DNA of 64,000 bases from Isoetes taiwanensis (GCA_021234155.1 JAJEKV010000031.1:5284748-5348747), one strand, 5' to 3'. Shown: positions 34,626-47,352, numbered from the stretch's first letter. Numbers and translations: made by a program. The notes: generated from the letters alone by a model not told the origin.

Positions 34626-35487
34626 GGAATGAATGTTCTCCGTTGTAATTTGATTTCAACATTCTTTTCTTCGTTTTGACTAATAGCACCGTGATTGTTA
34701 ATCATACTCTCCTTGCTCCAGGTGGTTTAGGCACATATCCGACACCAAAGCCGCATCCCGCTCGGGCATCACGAGAGACCGCTCCAGCGACACGAGATCC
34801 AGCTCAAGGCGGAAGAAATATCGTTAAAGCACGAGATCCCGGTCACGCCTACACTCTTGCGGCCTTTGGGACAAGGTTGCTCGCGAATCCGAGAGGTTGC
34901 TCGCTACACCACGGGGATAAAGAACGGCGAAGAACAAGCAGAAGTCCGGGAAGCTCAAAGCATCTTGCAAGCATTGCATAGCATCCCACGGAGGTTGGGG
35001 AAGGAGCATATTCGATGAAAAGGCTGCGGGAGGCGAGTGGAGAAGTCGGGTGGACAGTCTCCCGAGTAGCTCGAGAGGCACCTCCACGTGAGGCATTCCA
35101 CACTCTTTCGGGTTGCCCCCAAGGCTTCTGAGGCGGCATGAAGAAGCCCCGCAAGTTAATCCCCTAAGGTGGACCACCTACCAAGATGATGTAACTGTAG
35201 TGACAGCAAGACCACCATGGTCTCTGCGTCCGATGTAAAATACATTGTATCTGTTCAATTTATTAATAAAAATTCTTTTTCAACTAGATCTTTGGTTTTA
35301 AACTTTAATGAATTTCCTTTGTTTCAGTTGCATTGTTTTTGTTCTCGACTCGCGAACCAGGGAAAACTGCAGCAAAGCTCGGATTCAGAGTTTTATTCAA
35401 AAATTGGAATTAAGGATAGTTTTCGGGTCGGGGTGCTACTTTTTATGTAAATTAACCGGGTTCCGAAAAAAAATGGGAATGGAATGA
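34626..35487 (+). other. 3' part of the composite element, possible extra decayed exon
   Basis: A CTCCAG acceptor-like site near 34721 precedes an open block rich in Arg, Pro and Ala (to about 34981), and AEVREAQSILQALHSI is readable near 34938-34985 in another frame. A last CTCGACTCGCGA half-palindrome lies at 35343-35354. No product can be assigned. Confidence 0.35.
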
Positions 35488-35516
35488 GTCCCACTTTAAT
35501 TAAATACGACTTAATT
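35488..35516 (-). repeat. Inverted repeat, right copy (29 bp)
   Basis: Exact reverse complement of 22984-23012. Confidence 0.95.
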
Positions 35517-36330
35517 CCACTAAAAACAACTGTGAAGGAAAAAAATACATGTTGACAAAAAATCACAAAAACTATGCCAATTTTTTCTACGCATGGATTT
35601 TTTTGCCAAAGGACCACCGTGGGAAATTTCCGCCAAAAAACCACTGTCTCTTTGTGCAAATCCGGATAAACGGGCCACGTGGACTTTTGGGCCATTTTGG
35701 TGTTGTTTTTGGCATAAAACAACATTTCCGTACAACTAAAAAAAAACTGTGGACAAAAAATTGGGGTCAGTGTGTTATATGCAACATGATGGGCTTTGAC
35801 TCAATGTAAGCATTTTTGGGTTTTAAGCCCATCAAGCCAACTAAATTCTAACTTCTAGAGTTCTATACTCCTTGTATTGAAGGTTTGCAGTTGTATAAAA
35901 CTTCATTTGCAGTTGTACAAAGATTCATTCTTATTTTTCATAATCCTCAAAATTCATTTGCAGTTGTACAGAGAATCATTCTTATTGTTTGTAACCTCAA
36001 AAAATGTGTGTGTGGGGCATCTTTTAATTCATTTTATTGTTCAACAAGTCTTAATAAATGTTGATAAATTAAATAGTGTTGTCCCCAAAATCGTCCCCTT
36101 CTTCTATAGCAAGCCCCTCTTTTATGAGGCACTAAATCCTTTAATTAAGGGCTCAAATGGAACTCTTTGGCAGAACCATAAACTGGCAACTAGTCGATCC
36201 GATCTAATGTTATCTGCCTCTAACTTTCTTTGTTTAAACAATAAATGTATTCCCTTGTGAACTTGGCTTTCTTTTTTAATCAAGCATTGCATTGTCAAAT
36301 GTTGGACTTTAATAGCGGGTTCAATTGCAT
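35517..36330. other. AT-rich non-coding DNA
   Basis: No gene supported. A short word, CATTTGCAGTTGTAC, is duplicated at 35904 and 35954 within a region containing TTCATTCTTATT twice. Confidence 0.5.
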
Positions 36331-36396
36331 GGGGGTGAACTAAAGAAATGTTCACGGCGGCCTTGGCCGCCGCGATAAATTTCTTGTAGTAGTAAG
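36331..36396 (-). repeat. Palindromic repeat with CACTA-like end (copy 1)
   Basis: Read on the minus strand it begins CTACTACAAGAAATTTATCG and continues into a GGCGGCC/GGCCGCC palindrome with an AA centre (TT on the plus strand), then GTTCAC...CCCC. Plant CACTA transposons begin CACTACAAGAAA, so this may be a transposon terminus. The same ~58-bp sequence occurs inverted at 51282-51340. Confidence 0.7.
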
Positions 36397-37834
36397 GCAT
36401 ATATGCGTCATTGTTGAATCAACATATCATGGTTTCTGTTCAGAGAAAGATATAGCTGCTATTTATTAGACTCTCTTCTGACAAAATACGCCATTATGTC
36501 ATTGTAGGACCACTAAAACTATCAGAGTCAGAATTTGCATTTGCTAGTCGCTTGATATATAAAGACAATAATCTTGACAAAGCTAAAATATCTTGCAATA
36601 TCAACCTTGTTAATTTGGGATTTTCTGGTTTGGCTAAAAACTTTTTTGGATCTTTTTTTTTTAAATAATTTACTATGAAGCAAGACTGATGCATGCACCT
36701 ATAATATCTCAACGACAAGTAGATTTCCTGCACAAGAAATGGAACTTGACATTAATATAACATGGAAGAAGCTTATTTCAATGCCCAATTTTTCTCTTAT
36801 AGATGTCTCTGGCAATAAATGTTATAAATACCAATTTAGTGTCTCTGGATGGATCTTTCACCTGTCTTAGACTTGTAACACCATTTGCTCAAGCATAGAT
36901 CCCATGCATTTATGTAGGCCACTGTGATATTCCGCATGGCCTCCACACATTGGACATTTTTTCAGAGCTCCAAACATCATGCCATCAGCGCTACACGAAT
37001 ATAAATTACTTAAAAATGTACGCCTAACATGTTTATCAAGCTGGATCAAACTCGAAGATGTTGCAGCACGCTCCCTTGCCAGAAAAAACAGAAATATAGA
37101 TTAAATGGTATTTCCTTCTGCATGGATATTCAACTAAGCAATGAAATGGTAACTCCGGTAGTTATAAGCAGATAATCCCATGGAGCAGATAGTAGAAGAA
37201 CAAGCTTAAAATTCTTAACCATGACGATTTTCCATCTCTAGCCCATTCCAGTGTCTCTTCCCAACAGTAGAATCATCCAAAACGGAGTTGGAATCGTCAA
37301 GTTATAGTGTTTTAAGGAAGTGCTATAAAAAACGATGTAAATGAGCATAACTTATGAATTTCAACTCCAATTTCGATGAATTTGATGTTGTTCGGAAGAT
37401 CTTATCCAGATCTATAATGTTTGTGAAGACAACTTTTGCATTTGAGGAGCAACAAAAACTCTACGATCTTTTTCCCATTGGAATTTTCACAAGGGTATAT
37501 TTAGAATTTTCCCAAAACGTAAATAATTTACTGACGTGGCGTACATGTGGCACACGCGTGGCACACGCATACACTGGCCAGCAGACGTCAGACGTTTTCG
37601 GCCAGCAAAAAACCCCTCAAAGGTGTTAGAATGTTGGAGCATGTGTAATGGGCATCCACCCAATCATAAGAGGCTCATTTCTCAACAAAAGGGACTTTAC
37701 CTATTTGCAGGAGTGAACCAAATGCAGGAGTTTCATGTTTTGGTCTGATCAAAATTAGGGCGGCAGACATGATCTGCTTCTGTTTAAAATTCCATTAGTC
37801 TCCTAGTTTACCGCCAAAAAACAAAAGCAGGGAC
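36397..37834. other. Non-coding DNA upstream of the RNase H-like gene
   Basis: No gene recognised. A short minus-strand open frame at 36867-37049 has several Cys but no family I can name. 37250-37640 resembles old LTR-type sequence with CACGCGTGGCACACG direct words, a guess only. The promoter of the following gene should lie in the last few hundred bases; no clear TATA box was chosen. Confidence 0.4.
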
Positions 37835-40800
37835 ATGGCCAAGAAAAGGAAGAAGTTTTACGCCGTCCTAGAAGGTCATGCCCCAGGCATCTACACGAGT
37901 TGGGAAGATTGCCAACGTCAGGTGAGCTGCAAGGATTTCATAAATGGTCTTTATGCCAATCATCTGTTGACAACGTATAAACATTGTTGAAGCATGTAAT
38001 TATGCACTGGCCTTTGATCGTGCAGTTAGAAGGCTACGCTCATAATCGATTCAAAGGTTTTGAGACGGTGAAGGAAGCAGAACACTTTATGAGAGGGGTA
38101 GCAAGTTGAATTTCTGGGGTGAAGTTCACAAAATGGTGGAACATCTCTGTTTCTTACGATGTCAGCTGCTGCTCTTTTCCTTCAGGTGATTGATGGAAAT
38201 GCCAGACTGAAGAAAAGGAGAAAATTCTATGCAGTTCGTGTGGGAAAACAATGTGGAATCTATGAAACTTGGGAGGAGTGTCAGTTTCAGGTTTGTTTAA
38301 AGCAAGATCTCTGTGAGCAACTTAACGTAGAATATTTAGATAGTGAGTCATCTACGATACATGATAGCCAAAATGAAGAAATTGGAAGACCAAGTTATTT
38401 CCTAGCTGTTCTGGCTTTTGCTTGAGCATTTTTGGTAACTGTGCTTAGTTCATTGTGTTAAATTACTTGCTTAGTACAGTTTATGTATGCGCAAACCTGG
38501 ACTACAGCCAGTATCAGATCATCAATACATGTTTTCAATTTGAATAATGAGCAAACTGTTTCAATTGCTACTAATGTGTCAGTAAAATAATCATAATGCT
38601 CTTTTAACAACAAATTATCATTAAAATTTGATGTAGTTTTCTGCCAGATACGTGGATTTCCACGAAGTCAATACAAGAGCTTCATATCCAGGACACAGGC
38701 AGAGGATTATTTGAGTGGTGTACCCAAGTTGGCTATATACAAATCGGACTTGCCTCAAATTCCTGTAGGCTTTTGCTTTTATTGTTCTCTCTCTAGAATA
38801 ATTCTATTACTGGTGTTGACAGTAGATTTGTTTTTAGGCATGGAGTTGGTTAGACAGTCAAATACGGTTCAGAGCTCCAAATTATCAAGTAGAATTGGTC
38901 CTGTCTACCTCAAAGGAAGCCAAATTGACTGAAGAGGAGGTAGGTTGTAGCCATTGTTTTCTTTCCATGCATATGCAGCTCTCGTTTTAAGAATCTATCA
39001 CCTCCAATTTTGGTTAGTTTTTTATCTTATTGTCTGTTACCTTTCATGGAGTGCTCAATCAATATTATTGTTTTAAGAATGTTACAGGAATCTGATATTT
39101 CAGAATTGGCCTTCATTATGTCATCGTTATAATTGCACTTGGATGGTTGCGGCAAGAAGGGGCATTATTGCCCCAGTTCAGCAACTTTGTTTATACGTCT
39201 ATGCTTCGAATTTATAGCCTTTTCTTCAGATTCAAGTCCTTTTGGTCATGTAGTATGGCAGCATGGAGGATTGTTTTGGTAGCTCTACTCTCCAATGGGA
39301 CCATGGCTTATTATGGAAGCATGGAGGAGTGTTTTGGTACCTTCTCCCCCCACTGGGGCCATGATTTAATATGGAAACTCGGAAAGTGTTTTGGTAGCTC
39401 CATGCTCTATTTGGACTATGGCCAGCCAATCATGGCTCTAATACCATGTTAGAGAGTAACTGGCTACCAATTTTAGGACCTTGTTCCTGCAAACCAATTG
39501 TTCTATCATCGAGTTACTGTCTCCTTACTTGCCCTACCAACTAATGCGACATCGGCTTGAGGTCGTATGGAAGTGCATGGTAAATGTTTGAGCCCACAAT
39601 CTTTCTTGTGGGTTCGGTAGACTATGCTTATGTCCCAGTGGCCGACGTTCTAAATAGGCTCACTATAAGAGGCTGGAAGTATGGTATCCCTACGGGAATA
39701 ATCAAATAAATGCTGGCTTTGCACCACTGGGCTGGATAAAGAAAGCAAGTCTAAGATCAGTGGATAACCAATCGTGGGCATCCCCTAAGACAAAAAGCTT
39801 GAGTAGTTGGCCTATGCTTGATCTTCAAAGGTCCCCAAAAATCTTTCTTTCTATTTCTTGTTAAATGTAGAATTTGTTAATTACCATTGATTGCACGCAT
39901 TTCTCATAGTTCTCATTACTTTGTTGTGCTTCTTACTTGGCCAGGGTATTTATCGACTTGAATATGATGGGGCTTCTAAAGGAAATCCTGGTAAAGCAGG
40001 GGCGGGGGCAGTGTTGCGCTGCCCCGATGGGTCACTGGTACGAGAATGCAAATGCTGTATTGTTAGTTTCATAACCTTTTTTTATCGACGACCACCTCGT
40101 AAACAGAAATGCGAATTGGCACAAGGATTGGAAGTAACCACGACAAATATTGCAGCATATCGAGCTCTTATTCTAGGTTTGCGAACAGCAATACAATATG
40201 GTGTAAAAAGGTTGAAAGTTCAAGGAGACTCAATTCTTGTGCAGCAACAGGTCTAAATGTTTGTGAATATTGTGCTTGTAGTATGGATTGTTAACTGACT
40301 GAGCTTCATTTCTTATTTTCTGGAACCAGATTTATGGCTGCTGGGCAGTTAAAAATGAGCAGATAGCTATTTTATATGACGAGGCAAAATCTTTGATAAC
40401 AAAATTCGAGGAGGTCTCTATTTGCCATGTCCAAAAGGTATGCTGATATGCGTGTGAATGTGTTCCATAGAGTTACTGTTTAGATTGTGAAGCATTTCAC
40501 TTATTGCTACAGCTATGCAGTGAAAAAAGGTTTATGGATCAGAATAGCAGCTGATGTACCAATAGTATAACTACTAAACAACAGTATATAAATTTACTAT
40601 GGCATATTCTATGTAGTGATAATATACACATTTACTATGGGATATCTGGGCTCAAGAATCAAGGCATCATGTGAGGCTTTGTCTTTTCCAAATAATAGGA
40701 AGAGGTTTTTTTCTGGCAAACATGTCAGTAAAACTGAACCGGCTATATTGATGTATTCGATGTGCATCTATTCTGTCTAGACCATCTTGGATTCCAACAT

Positions 40801-43800
40801 AAAGTCAGGACTTCTAGAGGTAAATCTGATTGCATTGGAGTAGCAGAATTTTTCAGAACCAGTCAATAAATTGACATTCGACACAATCCGTACATTTTGC
40901 ATCTACTCCTAGCCCTTCTTGTCAGAACTAAAACAGAATATAGTCTGAGCAGTAATCAATTTGAGATGTTTGTGACACAACAGGTGAAGTTTGTGCGTCA
41001 TGAACTTGATACTTCACAAGTGATGCAACTGTTGGATTCAATTAAATTATACTTATTAGGGTAGAAACACAGTGCATAAGAATGCCCTAATCTAACTCGA
41101 GAGAAATTTAGAACCAAACAATGCAAAAATGGGAACTAACTAGGTTGGACGTAACTGTGCCTTCTAGACACTTCAACAGCTTATGAGATGATACATCGCC
41201 ATGGTAGTTGCTAGAATATCATCTTATCTACCTTCTGTGTAGTTGCCAGTTGCCGTATGGTGTACACATTATCAGCGCCAATGATGTATCTGATTTGGAC
41301 GGGGCAGCATGGTTAATGTTTTGTCATCACTTAGTGTAACCTTCTGATGTCTGACATTACTTTTTCCCTCAATTCAGTCACTGAATTTGTATGGTTTACC
41401 AAAGGTTTGTTGAGGGGCTACCTTTTAGTCGAAGCCACGGGAGACCCTTAGGGTCTACGAGACTCACTAGGTATATAGAAACTTCATCATTTAGGAGCAT
41501 CCCTCTAGGTTGAAAATGCTAGATAAATCTAGCAAGTAATAAAAAAGAAACAAATTATGTAGAGTAAAGCTCATCACAGAATCTACATTCTGATTGGTTT
41601 AAGGGACTGTAAGAATCCTATGATGCCTTGTATGCACCTATAGCCCCTTTTCTTCTTTTGGAAAGGTTTCATGTGGGGCTGTCAAACCTTTGTCTTAGCT
41701 TTTTGGCCGTTTTCAGAATGAGCTTAACAAACATTTATGATTTCACTTTCCTATTACTGTAAAATGGTGCTGACAAAGGGATCAGCACTGTTTCCTTTGA
41801 CTCTGAATTAACTGATGCACCCTCTTTATGATCTCCTGAGTTTGGTGATTTCATATAGATATACAAAGTGAAATTTCTTGTCTGGGAAGTTCATGAATGC
41901 CTCTAAGTGGCCGGGTTCCTGAAAAAACAGTCCTATTTTGTATTATGCTGGGCACAGGAAGATGAAGTGTTTTTCTGGTTTCTGCCGCTCCCAAGTCGCA
42001 CATTTACCAGATTCTATGCTCTTTTGCCCTGCCCTTGGCTCGCCCACCGTTTATCTCTAACTGAAGAGACACGAAACTGCCAGTATACAATCCTGAGATT
42101 ATGCGACAAATTAACTATCTATGATGTCAAAGACATTAGCACCTACCATTCTTCAATTGTTTAGTGAAGTGCTGTGGTTTGTGGGGACCCAGTGAATTCT
42201 GTAGATTATCTTCTAATTATGATTAGACATATCATGGCAAAACTGTATGAAGTGAATTATAGCATTTTCACATAGACGCATTCATATAGGGTTAAGGGCC
42301 TGCTTATTTTTTCAAAGAACCTCTCAACACTTGATCACATCTTCACTTTAAGGGCAATCATTGAAGAGGCAAGGCCAGAAAGGGTAGGGTATATTGCCGT
42401 TTTTTTTAAGTGCTAAAGCTTTTGATAGAGTTCTGCTGAGACTTTCGCATGCCTAATTTAGGTAGTGCGGGAGACTGCTTGCGTCTGCACAGCTTGGACT
42501 GCATTGTAGCCTTCTAAAATGTGCATGGGACAAAATAATAATAGTAACTGAAACACTGGATATTTTGAGAATGTTTTGGACCCGGTGAAATAATTCGAAG
42601 GAAATGTCTACAACCATTGGTCAAATGTGATTCGAAAATGCTCAACTGCGTTAGTTTTATTTAGAGGCATTCCATAAAGAAAGGGAACTGCAAAGGAGCA
42701 AAGACCAAAGTGATTTAACATCTCTTGAAAGGGACTAAAACATCATTTGTCTGTTTTCTAGAAGTTCTTTATGCCAGATACGTGGAAGTGGTGTTTTTAG
42801 GTCTTTTTCAGATGGAAGAGTGCCTCCAAGTTAAGTTTGTTAGGATATCCCAGTTAATAAACTAAATGCATTATACAAAGTTCATACAAAGATCCTCTTA
42901 TTTAAGATGCCTGCAGCTCTATATGGCTCATAGATTTAGAGGATGTTCATAAAAAGCTCCTCTTATTTGAGATGCTTGTAGCTCTCTACGGCTCATAGAT
43001 TTAGGGAGTTGATCTTCGGGCTGATGAGTAGTAGAAAGGCTTCAAATGTTATATCTATTTAGAATAATGAAGATCAAACGTGACATTATGCATGGTAAAT
43101 TTAATGCGAATGCTGCGGCTTGAAGTTGTCTTTTAAGCAGTGCCAATATGCATAGGCTACACCATTAGGAGACACACACGAAGGGCATAAGAGGTCTCAA
43201 GATGTTTTTTCAAAACCCTTCTGATCGTCTAGGACAGCTAAATGTTCAGTTCATTGGGCTCTACAATGAATAGTTTTTCCAACTTAGCAGTGCCTAATGA
43301 TTCAAAAGAGTGTTATGCATAGTTATATGCGCTGGTAGATCCTCAGCACGGTCATCATCAACAATCTGACTTGGCAACGGACTCACAACATCCACACCTG
43401 TTGATGCATGGACTGATATACAACTCATTCAGTTCCTATTGCAAGTTTCTGGCAATAGTTCCATAGCCAGTTCCATCTCCCTCACATGCATGGTCATCCA
43501 CAATACTATCTTCCTTCGTTGCACGTGCTCATGCTCTCCATGTTAATTTACATTTGCGGGCCAGACGCCTCTTCCTAGCTGACTGTGCTTCTTGTTCGGG
43601 CGTAGCATGTGTTGCCTACACAATATAACATGATTTGATATGACGCTCTTGCAACACATGGGCAAGCCGGCTACAGAGCTGTCTAAAGAATACTTCTGGA
43701 TAACTGTTTGCATGTCTTAACTGATGTTGTTATTGGAGGAACAGGCATCCCTAAGAATGTGAGTCTTCATGAGACAAGTAGGTTGTTTTCCCATCAGAAT

Positions 43801-45618
43801 ACAGTGCGTCGTGATCCCTCACAAACTATTCTTCATCTTTCTCAGAAGTGCGAAAAAGTCAAGGGCTGGTAAGTCTAAGCATATCAATTGCGAGAAGGAA
43901 AATGCTTTTGTGATCTTGACTTGCATCAAATTCATTCATTTTACTTGTTCAACCTACTGCATCATTAAAGGAACATACGGTTGCCTCTATGAGCTATTAG
44001 GAGTATAATGTCTGGTAGCTATTATGACAGACATGTCTACTTTTATTCGTTCATGAATGACTCAGGTTAGCAGATGGTACCACCAAAGAGTTTTGCAGTA
44101 ATTTTTTGTTTTTTTCTGATTCTATAGGTCTTTAGTAGCTAATTCCATTTCGTCCTTTTTACCTCTTTTGCTCTTTCCCTTTCTTGTTGGATAGTACCAT
44201 AAGTGATTTGAGCAGTTCTTGAACGCAATACATTTGTACATCAACATGGGGATCGTTGCTAGCTTCAGCAGAACAGAAGCCGAGTTGAAGGCCATGTGCA
44301 CTGTCTTTGAAAAGATGATTTGGCTGATTTATCTAAACTATAGAAGAAATCCACTTCTCGTCACAATGAAGACTTATTTTTTCACATCCTTCTGGCGGTG
44401 CTCTTTCTCCACATTTAATATAGGTCCCAAAAAATCAGCTGACATGGGTAGATAGACTGGTTTGCCTTTGCTCTTTTCGTCAATGATGAAGAAGATGCTT
44501 CCATCTGCATATGATCATGCAGTCCATGTTAGCCTGTTGCTTGAGCAGGTTTCCCCTTTTATATTGAGTCCCATAGTAGAAGAAGCTCCAATGGGCATGG
44601 AATTTTCTCCAGAGTTTGCTAAACAAGGGCGAGAAGTTTTTGATTTTATGGTTTACAACAAGCTGGAAGTAATGTTTTTAGCTTGACAAAGTTAAACCGA
44701 ATGGCTTTTTCGCTTTTATGTTTAGAGGAGCGGGTCAGAGCCTAGCCTTTATTTTAAATGGGTACTAAATTACTGGCCAATTCAGATTTAGCTTCTCGGT
44801 TGATTTGCTTCAAAATGCATAAGTTCACATGAATTAGAGTATGTGTGTGTGTGCGTGTGTGTGTCATGATGACATAACACATATATGCTGCTGTGCGTAG
44901 TTAGCTGTTTCAATTAGTGTTTCGTGTGTGAGCCTTGCCACTCATCTCTTGTGTTTGTATGTTTCTGTCATGTCTCATATATCAGAGTAGGATCTGATAA
45001 CTCATTCAACTTCATTTGACTATTAACATTTGCAGTGTTGCATCTGAAAAATCTTTGGACATTTAAAGTCAATGGCATTGAGCTCTAAACAAAATCACCC
45101 CTCTGTTGCTGGAGAAGAAGCATGTATCCCAACTGTTACTTAAGCCATGCTTTGTAGTGTCCTTTTTTTCAAGTCAATTTACAAAACACCTGGAGACACA
45201 AGTATTCTTCATTTGAGACATGAGTTAAAAATTTGGTTCATCAGCGTTGTTCTACACTAAGTGTCTTGTTTTCTCCATTCTCCACTTTTTGGTAATTTCA
45301 AGGTTCTTTATCCCACCTTTGGCTATTTTAAGACAGGATTGATTTTCATAGTTTGCAAAATCCTCTTCATTGGGGGGTTTCTCAACTGCTTATGATGATT
45401 TATAGGAATCAAATTGTCCAGCAGATGCGTTGGCTAAAATGGCTGCAGAACTTCCAGGTAAAATATTCAAGGCTGTTTGTTTGAGTTTTTAGCCATAATG
45501 TGGTACGGGGTCTTATATTTACTTTTTGCATCCAGAAATTAGTGGTATCTGTTCATTTCCTCCTGATTCTGAAGTGAAAAACGTAGGAGGCTTTGGAGCC
45601 ACATGCCCCTTACTATAA
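37835..45618 (+). CDS. RNase H-like protein with two viroplasmin-type hybrid-binding domains
   Basis: Exons with phase-consistent GT-AG borders: 37835-37921, 38026-38097, 38186-38290, 38648-38764, 38838-38939, an uncertain one from 39088, 39945-40037, 40107-40250, 40330-40437, 45406-45457 and 45536-45618. Two N-terminal hybrid-binding repeats are seen: KKFYAVLEGHAPGIYTSWED (exons 1-2) and RKFYAVRVGKQCGIYETWEE (exons 3-4). The RNase H domain reads YRLEYDGASKGNPGKAGAGA, then NIAAYRALILGL, VQGDSILVQQQ and NCPADALAKMA. Plant homologues cleave RNA in RNA-DNA hybrids. Of the four catalytic acids, three Asp are present, but the Glu of N-x-A-E-Y reads Ala (40155-40157), so it may be inactive or carry a base error. 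The 69-bp intron 40038-40106 is a multiple of three and open, so could be retained. The exon between 39088 and 39945 is unresolved because retroelement debris lies there. The last big intron is about 5 kb. Confidence 0.8.
39250..39430 (+). repeat. ~61-bp tandem repeat, three copies, intronic
   Basis: TATGG(C/A)AGCATGGAGGA(T/G)TG plus TTTTGGTA recurs at about 39254 and 39314, with a more diverged third copy from about 39372. It lies in the interrupted part of the RNase H-like gene. Confidence 0.8.
39434..39890 (-). mobile_element. Probable LTR retroelement remnant (minus orientation)
   Basis: GGCTCTAATACCA at 39434-39446 is the reverse complement of TGGTATTAGAGCC, one base from the initiator-Met primer site, and is followed at once by TGTTAG as an LTR edge would be. 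This implies an LTR extending to the right. Its far end is not clear; 39890 is an estimate. No coding remnant was seen. Confidence 0.45.
44234..44345 (+). mobile_element. pol: Possible Ty1/copia RNase H fragment
   Basis: The frame reads VASFSRTEAELKAMCTVFEK then MIWLIYL, close to the S-x-T-E-A-E-x-x-A...E-x-x-W-L signature in the RNase H of copia polyproteins. No other copia block is placed in order around it, so this is a short relic at best. Confidence 0.4.
44839..44864. repeat. (TG)n microsatellite
   Basis: About 12 TG dinucleotides with one CG interruption. Confidence 0.9.
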
Positions 45619-46900
45619 ACTTGGAAACTTACAAAGCGTTGGAGGTATAAATTATAACTTACGTTTCTTATCCTCATATTTTTGATCATGGGAATCCATA
45701 TTACTTATTAAGACCAATTGCTAAAGGACTAGAAGTATTTTTCTGAGTATTTGGAGAGTTGTCAAGCTTCCTTCTGAATACTCTGCACAGGATAGTGAAA
45801 CATTACTTCAGAGAGGTCTGTATTCACGGCTGCTCTGTTATAAATGATACAATGTTAATCTTGTATTTATGCTAACATAACATGCACAACATACATAATG
45901 CAACATAAGTTCTTCCTTCATTTTTGAAGCAAACCCCCTATTTTGTATGTACACCCAACCACAACACTCTACATGATTTGCGGCACTTTGCATATTCAGA
46001 TAAGAATTTTATTTTCAATTTGTATTTTGGTTCTGAAGTTTGGTCATAACTTGTTGTCCGCTCCCTTTTTCTCTTACATTCAGTTCAATGCCTCTTGTAA
46101 ATTTACAACATTAACCTTGTCATATTTACTTTAACTTTTAGAGAAACAAATCATATGCAAGTTGTCATGTTGCTATATGATCAAACAATGCACATCATCT
46201 TTGTAGCGTTTATATTGTGTTATGTCGTCCATACGAACCAGACAGCCACATTAGATAGTTATCCACGCCTAAATTCCTATTCCTATTCTTGTTAGACGAC
46301 AAAGTGTATTCTCGGGCACAAAGCTATCCACCTGAAACGTGTCACAGCTCTTTGTTGGATAACAGTGTCAAATTTCATTGATAAGATCGGTGCATTTATT
46401 GGCTCCCGATTATGGGTTGGATTCCAGTGGGATATCAGACTCGTAGATTGGCTTCTATTTTGCAAGTCGAATACCAAAAACGTGGTATTCAACTCGTAGA
46501 TTCGCATCTAAATTACGCCTAAAAAATATTGCGTGAGTCGAATGCCCCTCCAAAGTAAAAAAATGATAAAAGGCGGATTCAAACCGAAGGAGGTTGATAA
46601 CCGAAGGAACCAACCACCTGTGCCAGATAGCGTTATTGCAATGGAATTCATTCTCATATCATAATAAACTATGATAAATATGCACGGCGTATTCGACTCG
46701 CCATGTTTTGGAATCGAACACTCTTTGGGAGCCAATATTTCGCTCGTGATAAGATGGCAAACACTATCCCATAGAGGACAACTCTAAGAGGATATGTAAC
46801 AAGTTGTTAAGAACTTACATGGCATTGCCTCCATTCGTGACATTTGATGCCTGAAGCGTGGAGCATTCACTCGCATATTCTTTTTCAGCACTTCAATGGA

Positions 46901-46958
46901 AATATTGATGGACCATATAATTTCTAGGCAATATTGATGGACAATATAATTTCTAGGC
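46901..46958 (+). repeat. 29-bp tandem duplication
   Basis: AATATTGATGGAC(C/A)ATATAA plus TTTCTAGGC occurs twice head to tail with one mismatch. Confidence 0.93.
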
Positions 46959-47352
46959 ATCGTCGCCGCCATTATTTTTCAAATAGCAATCTAAAACACA
47001 TGCAGGTGTAGACGAGGAAGCTGAATAGTGTGTTAGTGTCCATTACACTATACTAGTCTCCATTACATCATAAACGAGGCATAGACAAGGAAGCATGAGT
47101 AGTGTCCATTACAAACTCCATAAGACGAAGAAGCATGGACAGTATGATTCCTCGTCTACGCAAGTGTTCTGCACGAGTTTTGCCTTGTGTTGGAGGAAGC
47201 TTTTGCAGTGTAATGGACGTTGTTCATGCTTCCTTGTCTATGGGCCCTTGTGTTGAAGGGAACTTTTGCAGAGCTAGGGAAGCGAGAGAAAGATTGCATC
47301 GAAGTTATTGTGGGGCAAAAACTTGCATCAGAGATCGTATTGGACTGCTGCA

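Larger units (their letters stand above)
22984..35516. mobile_element. 12.5-kb region bounded by a perfect 29-bp inverted repeat
   Basis: The 29-bp sequence at 22984-23012 (starting AATTAAGTCGTATTTAATTA and ending GTGGGAC) is exactly reverse-complemented at 35488-35516. Inside, a minus-strand transposase-like pseudogene and a plus-strand FCP1-like gene region diverge from a shared region near 26.1-26.7 kb. I infer a large composite DNA transposon. No clear target duplication flanks the 29-bp blocks, so the true termini may lie further out, or two copies of a smaller repeat may merely flank the segment. Confidence 0.6.
40438..45405 (+). other. ~5-kb intron of the RNase H-like gene
   Basis: AT-rich non-coding DNA with transposon debris (see the copia-like fragment at 44234) and a TG microsatellite. 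A 74-codon open frame at 44462-44686 (with SPEFAKQGREVF) has no recognised family. Short duplicated text occurs at about 42900-43005 (GCTCCTCTTATTTGAGATGC and related). Confidence 0.6.

Noticed and set aside
43769-44008. Possible copia-type RSKHI motif (KSKHINC)
   Set aside because: It lies upstream of the TEAE-like fragment, the reverse of the order in copia polyproteins, and has no supporting residues.
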